Source: Antennarius striatus | Lineage: Eukaryota > Chordata > Actinopteri > Lophiiformes > Antennariidae | NCBI RefSeq assembly: GCF_040054535.1 | Contig: NC_090797.1 | Location: 14,033,501-14,097,500, forward strand | DNA: 64,000 bases | Direction of reading: 5' to 3' | In this document: one piece after another, positions 45,633 to 55,693 of the stretch | How positions within the stretch are numbered: the first letter of the stretch is position 1 | Layout of the letters: each line of letters starts with the position of its first letter | The notes under the pieces: generated by a model | What the model was told of the DNA's origin: nothing | Database searches by the model: none | What the model saw: the letters and a program-made list of their open reading frames with translations, nothing else | Translations under genes and position numbers: made by a program

Positions 45633-48600
45633 CAACAACAAAAACAACAACAAAACATACCATACCACGGCATACACTGCACAAATATTGTTCTTATGTT
45701 TGCAATTTAATGAATGTTGAAATGTTTATATGTATAATAAAATATATAGTTGTACGAAGGTCTCATTTTTGTTTGTCTGCACCGGACACGTTGCCATGGC
45801 GAGGCGCATACAATTTCATGACATGATCCGTTTTGGACCATTAGCCAATGTGTTCATTAACTTTAAAATTCTCTTTGTACCAAAAACTAATTATGCATTA
45901 AAGTTAATATTGTTACCAATTACTGGCATGGTCAAGGTTGTAATATCTTTATCAGAAATATTTAACCATATGCAAATTTTTCTAAATATTCCATATTTTG
46001 TGTTTTTCCCATTGGAAGAAAAAGAGGGTTGTAATGGCAAATTCCATATAGACATATATAATAATAAAAAAACTTTATATCTATGAATAGGGCTGAAGTA
46101 ATGGAAAAGATCAGATGCACTGAAAGAAAAAATATTTCTGTATGGCATGTTTTTTTTTAGACTTTTATGAAATGTCAATTTTTTGTCTCTTTGGTTAAAG
46201 TGTTTGGAAAAGCTAAAATTCTCATTGTACCAAAAACTAATAATGCATTAAAGTTAATAATCCTACCAATTGTTGGTATGGTCAAGGTTGTAATATCTTT
46301 ATCAGAAGTATTTAACTGTGCACTAACTTCTGGAAATATACCACATTTTGTGTTTTTCCCATTGGAAGAAAAAGAGGGTTGTAATGGCAAATTCCATATA
46401 GACATATATAATAATGGAAAAACTTTATATCTATGGATAGGGCTGGAGTAATGGAAAAGATTGGTGCGTTGAAAGAAAAAAATATATGTCTGTATTACAA
46501 TTTTTTTTTAGACTTTTATGAAATGTCAATTTTTTGTCTCTTTGGTTAAAGTGTTCAGAAAAGTTATAATTCTCATTGTACCAAAAACTAATGATGCATT
46601 AAAGTTAATAACCCTACCAATTATTGGTATGGTCAAGATTGTAATATCTTTAGCAGAAGTATTTAACTGTGCACTAACTTCTGGAAATATTCCACATTTC
46701 GTGTTTTTCCCATTGGAAGAAAAAAAGGTTATAATGGCAAATTCCATATAGACATATAAAATAATAAATAAAACTTTATATCTATGGATAGGGCTGAAGT
46801 AATGTAAAAGATTGGTGCATTGAAAGAAAAAAATATATTTCTGTATTACAATTTTTTTTAACACTTTTATGAAATGTCAATTTTTTGTCTCATTGGCTAA
46901 GGTGTAGAGCCATTTTAATCGGTACCTAAGGGTTAACAATGTTTTTCCTCACCACTGTCCACAAGTTTTTGCTTATGGAGTTGAACAGTTGAATAGTCTC
47001 AAATTGCTATTCTTGTGCATTGGTATGACTTGTTTTTAGTTGGCTTTACTAACTGAGCAAAATGCTGTTGTGTTTCAACGAAATTTAAAAACGTAAAATA
47101 TTTCCTTTAATGATGCTGCATTATGGCTTGTCTAGCCAATAAGAATGGTTTCTACAGTGGTTCCTGAACTTTTATGAGACAAATGACAGAAGTTTCAAGT
47201 TGATCATTCAAAAATATTACAACTGATGTTGTATAATGTGAAGTAAAGTCACAGTGTTGTTTGCAGAAGTCTGTGACATTACAGGGAATTCTTTAATCTT
47301 TTGATTAGTAAATTTCATATTATTTAATTTTTCAATAGCATGTGAATCAATGGCCAACAATATACGTAATGCATTGATTTTTATGAGATAATTGTAAACT
47401 TTGAGTCCAAGCATTACCACAGTTGTCACAGATCAAAGAAAGGAGAGAGAAGCTCATACTGCTAAAGAAACAACTCTTACCTCAGAGACAACGGTGGATT
47501 GGTAGATGTCCCTGCTGTAGCTCCACCCGTCTACACAGCCCTCCTGCTCCACGTCTGTGAGGTTGACGTCTCTGCCAGGAGCGAGTCCCCGAGCTGAGAG
47601 ATTTCTGATCACATCAAGCCTGAACCTGCTGCATTGGCTCAGCTCCTGCTTCCCGTCCACCACCTCCCAGTCACACAGATATATCAAAATGTGTTTGCAA
47701 AGTTTTCAGTCATCCGACCCTGAATTGTTCATGGGCAGTTGCCATGACATAATTGATTGGCTTTTCCATTTTTTTTACAAGAATAAGGCAGTATATTGGT
47801 AACAATCATATACAATAGACGATGGTCTCATTATAGTGACCCTCCAATACAATGAATTTCTCTGTTAAGGAAGTCCACTGCTATCTACATAATTTGGACA
47901 GATACAGTGCCTTGCGAAAGTATCCCCCCCGCCCCCCCACAAGAACTTTTTTGACATTTTGGCACATTTTGGCTTCAAACAGTTTTTATTTGTAAACACA
48001 ATATAAAATGTTGAACAAATTTGGTTCCACTCACAATTGTGTCTCGTATGTTGTTGATTCTTGAAAAATATTTTCAGTTTGTTATATTTGAAGCCTGAAA
48101 TGTGGTAAAATGTCAAGTTTTTGGGGAGCCAATACTTTCGCAAGGCACTGTATATTAATACATGTAAAATAAATAAATATTCATTATATTTTCATTATCA
48201 ACTACTCATTTCAAATATTATCACTCTAAAACAATTTGATGATTCCAACTTTTTAGATTTAACTTTTTAATTTAATATTTTGGGTTTTCAACTCTTGATT
48301 CTACCAGAATAAAGATGAAGTCAAATATAAAGACATAACTTTGAATTTTGAGAAACTATAATTTGTATACTAAATGAATAATCATTCAAATTATTAATTA
48401 AATTAATTTGCATACCAATTATCTCCGTACAAGGTAACGTGTGCTGGGTATTACGTGTTACAAACTGCTTTTTCAAACTCTAACATGGAACCTCTTGAGA
48501 ACTAAGATTTGAATGAGCGATCATTTATATTTTCTCCCACCAATGTGGGATTCGTAGGAACTGACAGGTATAAAACCTAAGCTTTGTCTATCAAAGTGGA

Positions 48601-49031
48601 CTTCCAATTTTTTAAACATAATTGTAATGTAAATCATAATTAGTCCACCTTCTCTTGTGTTTGTTCTTCATTTTGTACACCAGAAGCACCTCTAGCAATG
48701 TGATTGTCACACAATAATTACAGGTATGACTAACACCATTATTTCTTGAAACAGCTTACTGTTGGAATTTTGTAAGCCAACTGATTAAAAAATGATGGCA
48801 AAACATTATTTTCTATTTCTTTACCTTTATTGGTATGGTTGCATTGAGCCAATCTTCAGTGAGGTCAACTTCAGGAATCAGGCAGTGATGGCTCATCTTG
48901 GCCCCCACAAAGACAATCGAAAAAACACATAATCCATTTGGCACGAGGCTGACAGAGAGAAGGAAGAAGGCAATCTTCTGTAGACGTCCCCATTGACCCA
49001 AAAATGCTATGCTTTCCTCATAAGTCTTCAT
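33869..49031 (-). CDS. slc22a5-like: SLC22 organic cation/carnitine transporter (OCTN, SLC22A4/A5-like)
   Basis: Eleven GT-AG exons join in phase: 49031-48825, 47663-47481, 38791-38688, 38173-38019, 37673-37502, 37384-37252, 36678-36578, 35553-35339, 34593-34411, 34311-34176 and 33938-33869; 552 residues. Exons 3-5 and 7-10 are 104, 155, 172, 101, 215, 183 and 136 nt, which I recall as the mammalian OCTN exon sizes. Features: N-terminal TM1 ([20 protein letters not shown]), a large extracellular loop with NATIP, NLSAR and NLTDV glycosylation sites, the MFS signature GQISDRFGRK, ESPRWL after TM6 and [14 protein letters not shown] in the later half. The C-terminus LETRL fits a class I PDZ ligand. 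OCTNs carry carnitine or organic cations across the plasma membrane. The ATG at 49031 was chosen by homology. The exon 2 acceptor (GGGAG|GTG) is weak. Paralogue (A4, A5 or A21) not resolved. Confidence 0.95.
34661..35330 (-). other. OCTN intron 8, part
   Basis: No repeat or exon recognised. Confidence 0.5.
35560..36529 (-). other. OCTN intron 7
   Basis: No exon recognised. A poly(C) run of about 12 bases lies at 36061-36073. Confidence 0.5.
36530..36567. repeat. (GGAT)n microsatellite beside an OCTN splice donor
   Basis: About eight units, ending about 10 bases from the donor of OCTN exon 7 (minus strand, exon end 36578). Confidence 0.95.
36679..37251 (-). other. OCTN intron 6
   Basis: Noncoding, AT-rich, nothing recognised. 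Confidence 0.5.
38174..38687 (-). other. OCTN intron 3
   Basis: Contains the (ACAT)n array and otherwise nothing recognised. Confidence 0.5.
38204..38318. repeat. (ACAT)n microsatellite upstream of an OCTN splice acceptor
   Basis: About 28 uninterrupted units. On the minus strand it ends about 30 bases before the first base of OCTN exon 4 (38173), where branch point and pyrimidine tract are expected. Confidence 0.97.
38792..39670 (-). other. Start (3' side on minus strand) of the 8.7-kb OCTN intron 2
   Basis: No exon or known repeat up to 39670. Confidence 0.4.
39672..39800 (+). repeat. Fish 3'-tail repeat, copy A
   Basis: Contains CTCCAGAGCAAGCATAAGC and TGTTAAAGCTTTTGAAATGT with CTGATGTGATTAAG. 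The same tail with better conservation is at 49265-49455, and another at 41455-41575. Such tails end in TGAT repeats and probably derive from a LINE or SINE 3' end. Confidence 0.7.
39806..40205 (+). repeat. tRNA-related SINE-like repeat, copy 2, with (TGAT)n tail
   Basis: GGCATGGTGGAGCAGTGGG starts it. It has the A-box-like GTAGCGCTGTCGC, the B-box-like GGTTCCAGGTTCACG and the body block GCTGGGATAGGCTCCAGCTC. It ends in about 14 TGAT units. Confidence 0.88.
40560..40805 (+). repeat. Dispersed repeat R3, copy 1
   Basis: Begins TCGCGGTTAATGCGTTCCAG and contains TTATGAACCCTCCCCATACT and GGCCAATAGAATGCGCGTAC. A second copy, same orientation, is at 53105-53420. Confidence 0.88.
40806..41160 (+). 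other. Probable inner part of the R3 element
   Basis: Contains TGACCTTGACC and GGTCAAGGTCATC in inverse order, and the palindrome-like CATCACCGCTTCGCGATG. No coding sequence. The copy at 53 kb diverges here. Confidence 0.35.
41161..41930 (+). other. Repeat-derived sequence with a fish 3'-tail repeat, copy B (41455-41575)
   Basis: GGAGGGTTCTGTTGGG, GTTAAAGCGCTTTGAAATGT and ACAAATTAAAGATTGATTGA identify the tail. The rest is unassigned. Confidence 0.6.
42237..42254 (+). promoter_or_regulatory. Primer-binding site resembling the 3' end of tRNA-Pro
   Basis: TTGGGCGCTCGTCCGTAT resembles TGGGGGCTCGTCCGGGAT, the standard tRNA-Pro primer-binding site, with a few mismatches. It follows directly after a CA-terminated LTR-like end. 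Confidence 0.6.
42360..43144 (+). pseudogene. gag remnant with SCAN-like capsid region
   Basis: In three frames: [20 protein letters not shown], then [20 protein letters not shown] and [20 protein letters not shown]. After a frameshift [14 protein letters not shown] and [16 protein letters not shown] follow. The order matches the Gag of fish LTR elements whose capsid is related to SCAN domains. Frameshifts near 42620 and 42960 and several stops inactivate it. Confidence 0.75.
43145..43505 (+). repeat. Dispersed repeat R2, copy 2 (long form)
   Basis: Same sequence as 27410-27665, with about 100 additional bases (CCCACTCATTGGGAATGTGG ... GACAGCACTTTGACG) between the CATTACTCAG and TTTCCTGTATTGCATA blocks. 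Confidence 0.85.
43506..43765. other. Short unassigned stretch
   Basis: No feature seen before the TTAA of the piggyBac element. Confidence 0.4.
44033..44100. repeat. AT-rich (TA)n-like tract inside the piggyBac element
   Basis: Alternating TATATA blocks with ATTA interruptions. Confidence 0.85.
44369..44411. repeat. Perfect 21-bp hairpin
   Basis: The arm GGCTTCTTTTGATCCAGCAA plus A is followed by one unpaired base and its exact reverse complement. It sits directly upstream of the readable piggyBac transposase. Confidence 0.97.
44395..45398 (+). pseudogene. piggyBac transposase remnant with one intron
   Basis: Reads [40 protein letters not shown] and [20 protein letters not shown]. After a deletion come [30 protein letters not shown]-like text and [19 protein letters not shown] donor at 44949 and acceptor ending at 45128 join this in phase to [20 protein letters not shown] and [18 protein letters not shown]. 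This is the piggyBac DDE domain; the aspartates in TTDTSF and GAVDHLDQ sit at family catalytic positions. A deletion after TTDTSF and a frameshift inactivate it. Confidence 0.88.
45590..45655. repeat. (AC)n and (AAC)n microsatellite
   Basis: About 18 AC units followed by AAC/AAAAC units. Confidence 0.96.
45839..46910 (+). repeat. Satellite with a 351-bp period inside the piggyBac element
   Basis: The landmark ACTTTTATGAAATGTCAATT occurs at about 46160, 46511 and 46863. A partial first unit begins near 45839. Each unit contains TTGTACCAAAAACTAATNATG, then GGTATGGTCAAGGTTGTAAT and CCCATTGGAAGAAAAAGAGG. Units 2 and 3 are nearly complete and about 90% alike by eye; the fourth is a stub near the right terminus. 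Confidence 0.93.
46937..47480 (-). other. OCTN intron 2, 5' part (minus strand)
   Basis: Nothing recognised between the piggyBac element and OCTN exon 2. Confidence 0.5.
47905..48150. mobile_element. Tc1-type MITE, 246 bp
   Basis: The terminal inverted repeats CAGTGCCTTGCGAAAGTAT and ATACTTTCGCAAGGCACTG are perfect and flanked by TA on both sides, the Tc1/mariner target site. There is no coding sequence. It lies inside OCTN intron 1. Confidence 0.95.
48151..48824 (-). other. OCTN intron 1, remaining part
   Basis: AT-rich, nothing recognised. Confidence 0.5.
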
Positions 49032-49127
49032 CTCCAAAAGTTGTACCTGTGTACCTGTTCACAAAGTTTACTACAAAAAAAACAAAAATAAGTCAGCCTG
49101 CCTTTAGATCTCATGGGAGATGGCCAC

Positions 49128-49235
<108 letters not shown>

Positions 49236-49264
49236 ACTTTTATTTGACCTATCTTTGTCCCCAG

Positions 49265-49478
49265 TGTATTTCTTTTTCCCAACCAACAGGTCAAGGCGGA
49301 TGACCGCCCTCCAGAGTCTGGGTCCTGCCTGGAGTTTCTTCCTCAATGAGGGAGTTTTTCCCCGCCCCGCTCTGGAGGGCATTGTTGGCTTTCTATCTGT
49401 AAAGCGTTTTGAAATGTCTTCAGATGTGATTAATCGCTATATAAATAAAAGTTGATTGATTGATTGATTGATTGATTA

Positions 49479-49573
<95 letters not shown>

Positions 49574-49576
49574 ATC
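49265..49576 (+). repeat. Fish 3'-tail repeat, copy C, with long (TGAT)n
   Basis: Contains GCGGATGACCGCCCTCCAGA, GTTTCTTCCTCAATGAGGGA and AAGCGTTTTGAAATGTCTTC, then ATCGCTATATAAATAAAAGT and about 30 TGAT units. This is the consensus-like form of copies A and B. Confidence 0.88.
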
Positions 49577-49619
49577 ACCATACCTACGAAAAAGATTGAT
49601 TGATTGATTGAGTCCTTAT

Positions 49620-50081
49620 AAGCAACAAGCAGAAGCAGAAGTGTCACCCAAAGTTGCATATCATTTGCTAAAGTCTTTTATTAAATTACTAAACTGCTAT
49701 TTCAGTTAATTTCAGGAACAAAAACAAAACAAAAACAAAACATTTCAAAAATGAAAACCAAAAACTTTTGGTATTTTGCCAGGAATGAAAATGAAATCAA
49801 AAACTTTATATTTTATAATATTCTGGACCATAATAATTTTTTCAAAATAATAACTGGTGTGCTGGTGCCGGGTTTTTTCTTTTTTTTTCTTCTTGAAAAA
49901 AATATCTGACCTGTTGTTTCCCTTCCTGTCATTCACTCAATGCGTGACGTGAGCAGAGAGAAGTTGAGGTAAATCACCAGCAGTCATGGAAAAAGACAGT
50001 CTCCCAACCTCGATGACTGCATATTCATAACAGGTGAACACTGCAGTCTGTTAACCTTAAAACACGTTTGATTTAGACATT
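49620..50081. other. No gene recognised
   Basis: Noncoding, with A-rich tracts. Confidence 0.4.
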
Positions 50082-51105
50082 AACTCTTTGACTGCCAGTC
50101 ATTTTCAGTGCATTTTGTCCCCGTACTGCCAGACATTAATCTTCCTCCGACCCTCCGGACATTTATCGGTGTTTTCTTTCTGTTCTTGATCACTAGATGC
50201 TTCATTCAGAGCTTCACGTGTTCGGTCCCCGGTGAGCTCTGACAGACACAAACTTTGTTGCATCATAAGCTGCTGTAACTTCTCCGTCTCCTTCTGATTC
50301 TCCATCCTCTGTTCCGTAACTGGATCAGTGCTGTTGTTCTGTTTACTGTAGGGATATATCTACAGTATGTAGACTAATTGCTTTAATTGCCATCTTAAAA
50401 GTCCAGAAGCTACGTCCCTATATACTGTATATTAACAAGGAACACATTTATTTATTGTGAATAAATAATTTGGGAAGAGGTGAGCAGTTCCCTTTTCCGA
50501 TATTCACACATCATCAGCATGTAAAGTGTGACGCCAGCTGACACTGGATCATCCAGATGATGCTGGTCTGGACAAACTTTGTCCACTGAGCTACCACTCT
50601 GTGTTGTGTCAACGATGACGTGTTGAAATAAGAGTTCAGCCATGGAAAGGTGTATTTATTCTTCCTTGACCATTGCCAAAAAAGCAGCCTGCACAAAATA
50701 GAGCAAAACAGTACAACAGACTGTTGGACCATGAGTAGGACAGAAGACGCCAGTCCTCCGCAGGTATGACCCAAACAGGACTGAGGAAGGGAAGCCCTGC
50801 TCACGAAGATGACGTCATGGGGTCGGAGGTAGTGAGAACCCAGAGTAAAAGTTCAGTGTTCACAAATTAATTTTCTCTGATTCAACATGAATATGAAGCA
50901 ATGATATGGAACCAAAGGACAAAAATAAATTCAAAAACTGAAGTGTCCTTTTTATGTGCAGAGAAGCTGCTCGTAAGGACGTCAATGCTGATCCAACCAG
51001 AGATGGGCTGTAGTATGAGTGCTGGCCCTCCCCCTGCAAAGGAGGGGCCGGAAGGACTGTTTCAAGTAAATTTGGAGGAATATTAATTTGAATACAAATT
51101 TTATA
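50082..51105. other. Unassigned; possible piggyBac-like terminus at its left end
   Basis: TTAACTCTTTGACTGCCAGT at about 50081 looks like a piggyBac TTAA junction plus terminus, but I found no partner end. A 66-aa minus ORF at 50305-50105 (ENQKETEKLQQLMMQQSLCL) is not recognised. Confidence 0.3.
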
Positions 51106-51109
51106 TTAG

Positions 51110-51425
51110 TAGTACAGGACTCATGACTTAATGTAATGGCTGCATATCAGTTGACAATTTTATTTCCTTTTCTTTTGCCTTTTTATTTGTTAATATGATT
51201 CAAATGTGTTGTTCAAGACAAATATCAGGTTTCAATTAATCAGTTTTACCAGTTTGATGCTCTGATGCTCTTTTCAATGATGCTGTGATATCCTGCAGTT
51301 TGTTGGCTGACAGTCGTCTTGGCCTCACTGATATACAATGACTGAAATCAGTTTAGGTGATATGTTAATACAGTCAATGTGGGTGGAGTCAAATGAAATC
51401 CACCAATCAAAACAGTCCCATGAGA
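51110..51425 (+). repeat. Dispersed repeat R1, copy 2
   Basis: Direct copy of 12772-13080. Shared blocks include CTTGGCCTCACTGAT, TTTAGGTGATATGTTAATAC and AGTCAATGTGGGTGGAGTCA. Confidence 0.9.
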
Positions 51426-51704
51426 TCTGCCTTAAGTCTCAAAAAGTCAAAAAACCTGGCATATTGTGACAGGCTCTGCAGTTTCATGTTGTGGCGCTTC
51501 ATAAAATTTTTTGAAATCCACTAAGCCAATAAAAGCTAGTTTACCAAATGATCAAACCTATCTTTCATCTAATCACTGACGTTATCAATAATGTTTTAAA
51601 ACAGAAAAACACTTGCCTCCATTCTTCTTGGATTGAATCTAAATAACCTGCGTTAGTTATGCCAAGAGCTCAACATTTCTGCTTAAATCGATCATAAAAA
51701 TATA
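51426..51704. other. Unassigned
   Basis: No feature seen. Confidence 0.4.
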
Positions 51705-51792
51705 ATGGTCACACTGCCCTCAACTGTTTCTGCTGGTAATCCTCCACGGTATTGTTTCATCTGGCTAATTTTAAGATGGTATATACCCATAA
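51705..51792 (+). repeat. Outer inverted repeat, left copy
   Basis: CACTGCCCTCAACTGTTTCT ... AAGATGGTATATACCCAT is the reverse complement of 55694-55780 with few differences. Confidence 0.9.
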
Positions 51793-52107
51793 AGAAAAGT
51801 GGAAAAATTCTGACTAAAGGAAATCACAACAAATCCAGATCTGCAAATTCAAGATGGTTTGAATTCAGGAGTGTATTTCAATGAGCTCAAGTAATAATAA
51901 GAGCAGCAGCAGTGTGGGTTTTGACCCTCTTCAGGGTGGGAGGCACGAGGAAACAACCAGAGCAGGAGTTGAGCTCATCTCAGGTGTACATCATGAAGTG
52001 TCTGCATTTCCATTCACTTAAAAATCACTGAGTGTTTCTTATTTCCTTGATGCAATGCTGTTCTGTTTTCTTATCAAATAGCATAGAACAAGAACAATTA
52101 AACTGTG
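51793..52107. other. Unassigned
   Basis: No feature seen. Confidence 0.4.
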
Positions 52108-52495
52108 GGGCAGCACAGTGGTGCAGTGGGTATTGCTGTTGCCTGACAGCAAGAAGGTTCAGGGTTTGATTCCCTTCTGAGTAAAGTTTGTACGTTCTCC
52201 CCGTGTCTGCACGGGTTTTCTCGGGGTGTCCGGGTTCCTCCCACGTCCAGAAACATGCAGCTGAAGTGAATTGATCTTGTCTTTCATGTGGCCTCATGAT
52301 GAGCTGGCATCTTTTCTTGGGTTGTACCCCACTGTTTGCTCATAGCCAGCTGAGATCCAGTAGCTCCAGCAGCCTTTCATCCACAATTCACTTGGAGAGG
52401 CTCCCACAACTCCCATGATGCGCAAAGTAGAAGAAACGGATGAAGAAAATGGATGGATGGATGGATGGATGGATGGATGGATGGATGGATGGACA
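52108..52495 (+). repeat. tRNA-related SINE-like repeat, copy 3, with (GGAT)n tail
   Basis: GGGGCAGCACAGTGGTGCAG starts it, then CAAGAAGGTTCAGGGTTTGA and CCCGTGTCTGCACGGGTTTT. It ends in about ten GGAT units. Confidence 0.88.
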
Positions 52496-52569
52496 AAGCT
52501 GTTATTGAACTTTAACTTCTCGGGAATGTTTTTGCACATTTTTTTTGAATTGTTCTTAAATGTAATGGG

Positions 52570-53112
52570 AAGAAATCCAGTTCCACTGTATTAGAATTAT
52601 CCAATCTGGATTATCTTCATTGATTCATTTTTCCGTCCGTCCATCCATCCATCGATTCGTTCATTCATTCATTCTTGTACAATGTGTGTAATGAAATACT
52701 AAAATACTTTGTTGATGCATTAAAATTTTTTAAAGAAATGGATGAGGAAGAACATCACTAAATGATGGAGTGGATCCGCCCAAAGGGACGTTTACAGGCT
52801 GCTAAATATTTATTAATGTTCATGACGTTGTCAGAAGGGGGGCGCTACAGATGTGTGGTCAGTGTTCGTCACTGGGGGCCATTTAAACCTGTCCGCTCTC
52901 TATATGTGACGGCTGAACATTCACTTCCAGCAGTTCAACAGCTTATGTTGTCATTTTGGTGGAGTTCACTCCCTACAGAGAAGCAACTCCTCAGAAGACG
53001 TTTAAACAGCAGATTTGACTCTGGAGAGAGAGAGGACAGCGTTCAGAGCTCATGGTCAAGCTGATCCAGGTCGTCGTGGAGACAGGTCTGTTTATATCGG
53101 CCTTTTGTTCCT
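52570..53112 (+). repeat. Inner inverted duplication, left arm with about 315 bp insertion
   Basis: The outer part (CCAGTTCCACTGTATTAG ... GAAATACTAAAATACTTT, to about 52711) and inner part (AGAGGACAGCGTTCAGAGCT ... ATCGGCCTTTTGTT, from about 53030) match the right arm 54532-54850 in reverse. The 52712-53030 segment is absent from the right arm. Confidence 0.92.
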
Positions 53113-53420
53113 GGAACCACTCGCGATTAATGAATTCCGCAATAGAGCAACAAACTATTTAACTTATTATTTATGATAATTTAAACATTTATGAACCCTC
53201 CCCATACTGATATCAAACCACTTTCTATCTGTATTACCTTTTCCCACACTCTGATAGACTTTTTGAAGCACTTTTGTGTCTCACATAAATCTGAGACTCA
53301 TGGAACCAAGCGCGATCCTGGATGCCGTCAGCCAATAGAATGTGCGTACGGTATCACGTGACTACCTACCAAAAATCTATGATGAGGTGAAGTCGCGAGC
53401 TTTGATGCGCGAATGCACGA
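53105..53420 (+). repeat. Dispersed repeat R3, copy 2
   Basis: Direct copy of 40560-40805 (TATGAACCCTCCCCATACTG, CTATCTGTATTACCTTTTCC, GCCAATAGAATGTGCGTACG) with an extra piece in the middle. It lies at the start of the spacer between the inverted arms. Confidence 0.88.
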
Positions 53421-54531
53421 GAGTGCACTGTAGTCTTCTATTTTGATAAGGCGGATTGTAAAGGTAAAATAAAAATGAGCGAAAGGGACTGTAATATATT
53501 CGGCCCATGGCGACAGCACAAAAATCTATGGGCTCAGTAGCACCTTCTGCTGTGAATCAGTTGTACTGTTTGCCTCACCTTCTGATATTCTTACTGCAGT
53601 TTTATGATTAATCTGCGAGTCTTAACGCGTTACAAGAATACATTTCATACATTATTCAAATTAGGCGATGTAAGGACATAATCAGACTGTTCGAAAATGT
53701 TTTACTCGATAAATACAGAGGGACAAAGACACTAATTGCAATGTGAGTTTAGGAGGAATTACATCATCCACTGAGCAGTAGAACAGGGTGCTGCCTCATC
53801 GGGATTCTCCTCTCTGCAATTTAGCAGGGGTGATATGAAAATTAGGCAATATTTTGTTGAAAAAAGTTATTAATAGTGCATAGTGTTTAAACAGATGGAA
53901 TAGTATTAATAAATATTTTCTTTTTGTCATCAACCCTTTCTTCCTCTTGTGATAGACAGGTGGGGCTATGACTTGCTGAGTTCACGTCATTGATAGTACA
54001 TATATACATACAGTCCATACATACATTTTCTCCTCATTATAATTGTTGTTTTTCAATGCACTCATGTCAACAGTTAAACAACGGGCTCCTTCTCCAAAGC
54101 TGACATCGCCATCTGCTGGTGATACGTCAGAATTACATATTTCAGAATTAAGAGGGCAAAGGATCCAACCAGGTTTGATTGAGCCAGTTTGATTGAGTGT
54201 CACCCTGTACCGGTGAGGCCTACACACACTGCTCCTCCCAGCAGGAGATCAAACCAACACCCACCCGTTTCTGTCTGGACTGGTCCCAGAAAAGATGAGG
54301 GCTGCTGCCTCAGATGTGGCCACACGGCAGCAGAGACTCAATACCTCCAGGTGACCGTCTTCCTCTGGGGGGGGGGGGTCATCTTAATGACACCACGCTC
54401 AAGAGCTGCTGAAGCATCACCACTGTATGGTGATTGTCCACACCACTGCTGCATTGGCACCCACTCTCTGATTGGTCACTAGGAGGAAAGAAAACCATCA
54501 TCATGTGGAAATGTGTCAATCAACATGTTTC
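53421..54531. other. Spacer of the inner inverted duplication
   Basis: No gene recognised. A poly(G) run of about 10 bases lies at 54367-54377. Confidence 0.4.
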
Positions 54532-54850
54532 AGGCTAAAACAAACAAAAGGCCGATATAAACAGACCTGTCTCTACGACGACCTGGATCAGCTTGACCAT
54601 GAGCTCTGAACGCTGTCCTCTCTTTTGGAAGTATTTTAGTATTTCATTACACACTTTGTACAAGAATGAATGAATGAATGAATGAAAGAATGAATGAGTG
54701 AGTGAGTGAATGAATAAATGCATGCATGCATGAATGAATGAATGAACGAATGAATGGATGGATGGACAGACGGACATGAATGAATGAAGATAATCCAGAT
54801 TGGACAATGCTAGTATAGTGGAGCTGGTTGAGATACGATGAAATGCCCAG
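54532..54850 (-). repeat. Inner inverted duplication, right arm
   Basis: Reverse complement of the two ends of 52570-53112. It contains a degenerate (GAAT)n run where the left arm has (CATT)n. Confidence 0.92.
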
Positions 54851-55693
54851 TATATGACCCAAGGTTTTAAAACCTTAAAGATTGAATCTGTTTTATCTCA
54901 ATCAAAGGAATGATATTACCAACCCATGAATTATATAATGGCATTGAAATGGACTTGAAAAAATAACTTTACACCTTTAACACACTTTGTGGGCCCACAC
55001 ACACACACACCGTACACACACACCCCACCCACGATGCAGGCCTGTGCGTCGCTCCGTGTGGTGATGACGCGGTCCTCAGTAGCATCCGACAATTACCGAA
55101 CAACTCACAGCTTCTCGTAGACGCTGTAGCATCAACTCCCCATACAGTACTTGCGCCAAACGTGTCCAACGGCCACCGTGAAGGGAAACAGTCTCTCCGC
55201 GACGACCTCCTCCAAACTGACGTCTCGTAGATGCGAGGGTCATCCGGCCAGTCCACCTCTCGCTCCGCTGATCCACGCTGACACACCGGGACCCTGTGTT
55301 TACTCCTCTCACTGTTACCGTTTCCACAAAACAATGAGCTACTTGCCCACCGCAAAATTAACTGTTATCTCAACGTTAGGAGTAGTAGTTCGTCCACTCT
55401 CTATCTTTTTCCCACAATCCATCTCTCTTCTCTTTTTTTTCCCTCCTTCCTCCTCCTCCTTTCTTTTCCCGCCATCTCCTCCGCCCCCCCCGCCAATGCC
55501 CGCAGGTGGCACGGAACGGAACACCTTCACAACCAATCCCCAGCATCCACTCATACCACATTCGACCACCCTCCGTAATCTCTGTTTAAATCAGTCTTTT
55601 CAATATTAAAATGAATACCTTAGGACCTTAAATACTATATTAAGAAATTAAGGGCTCCTTTAGATTAAACCTCTCATTTTTCTCAACTGGGCT
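54851..55693. other. GC-richer stretch without recognised gene
   Basis: 55000-55350 is richer in CG dinucleotides than its surroundings and has long overlapping ORFs on both strands (128 aa minus, 152 aa plus) with no motif I know. It could be a transposon interior or an untranslated exon. Confidence 0.3.

Larger units (their letters stand above)
43770..46932 (+). mobile_element. piggyBac element with both termini, 3.16 kb
   Basis: The element is flanked by TTAA at 43766-43769 and 46933-46936. The left end starts CCCTTGGGGACTGATTGGTA. The right end, reverse-complemented, starts CCCTTAGGTACCGATTAAAA. Thus the ends are inverted (CCCTTRGG) and the target duplication is TTAA, the hallmarks of piggyBac. 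Inside lie a decayed transposase (44395-45398) and a satellite array (about 45839-46910). It is inserted in OCTN intron 2 in antisense orientation to that gene. Confidence 0.88.

Noticed and set aside
49456-49576. Regular TGAT units suggested a CRISPR-like array
   Set aside because: The units are 4 bp with no spacers; it is a microsatellite tail of a repeat.
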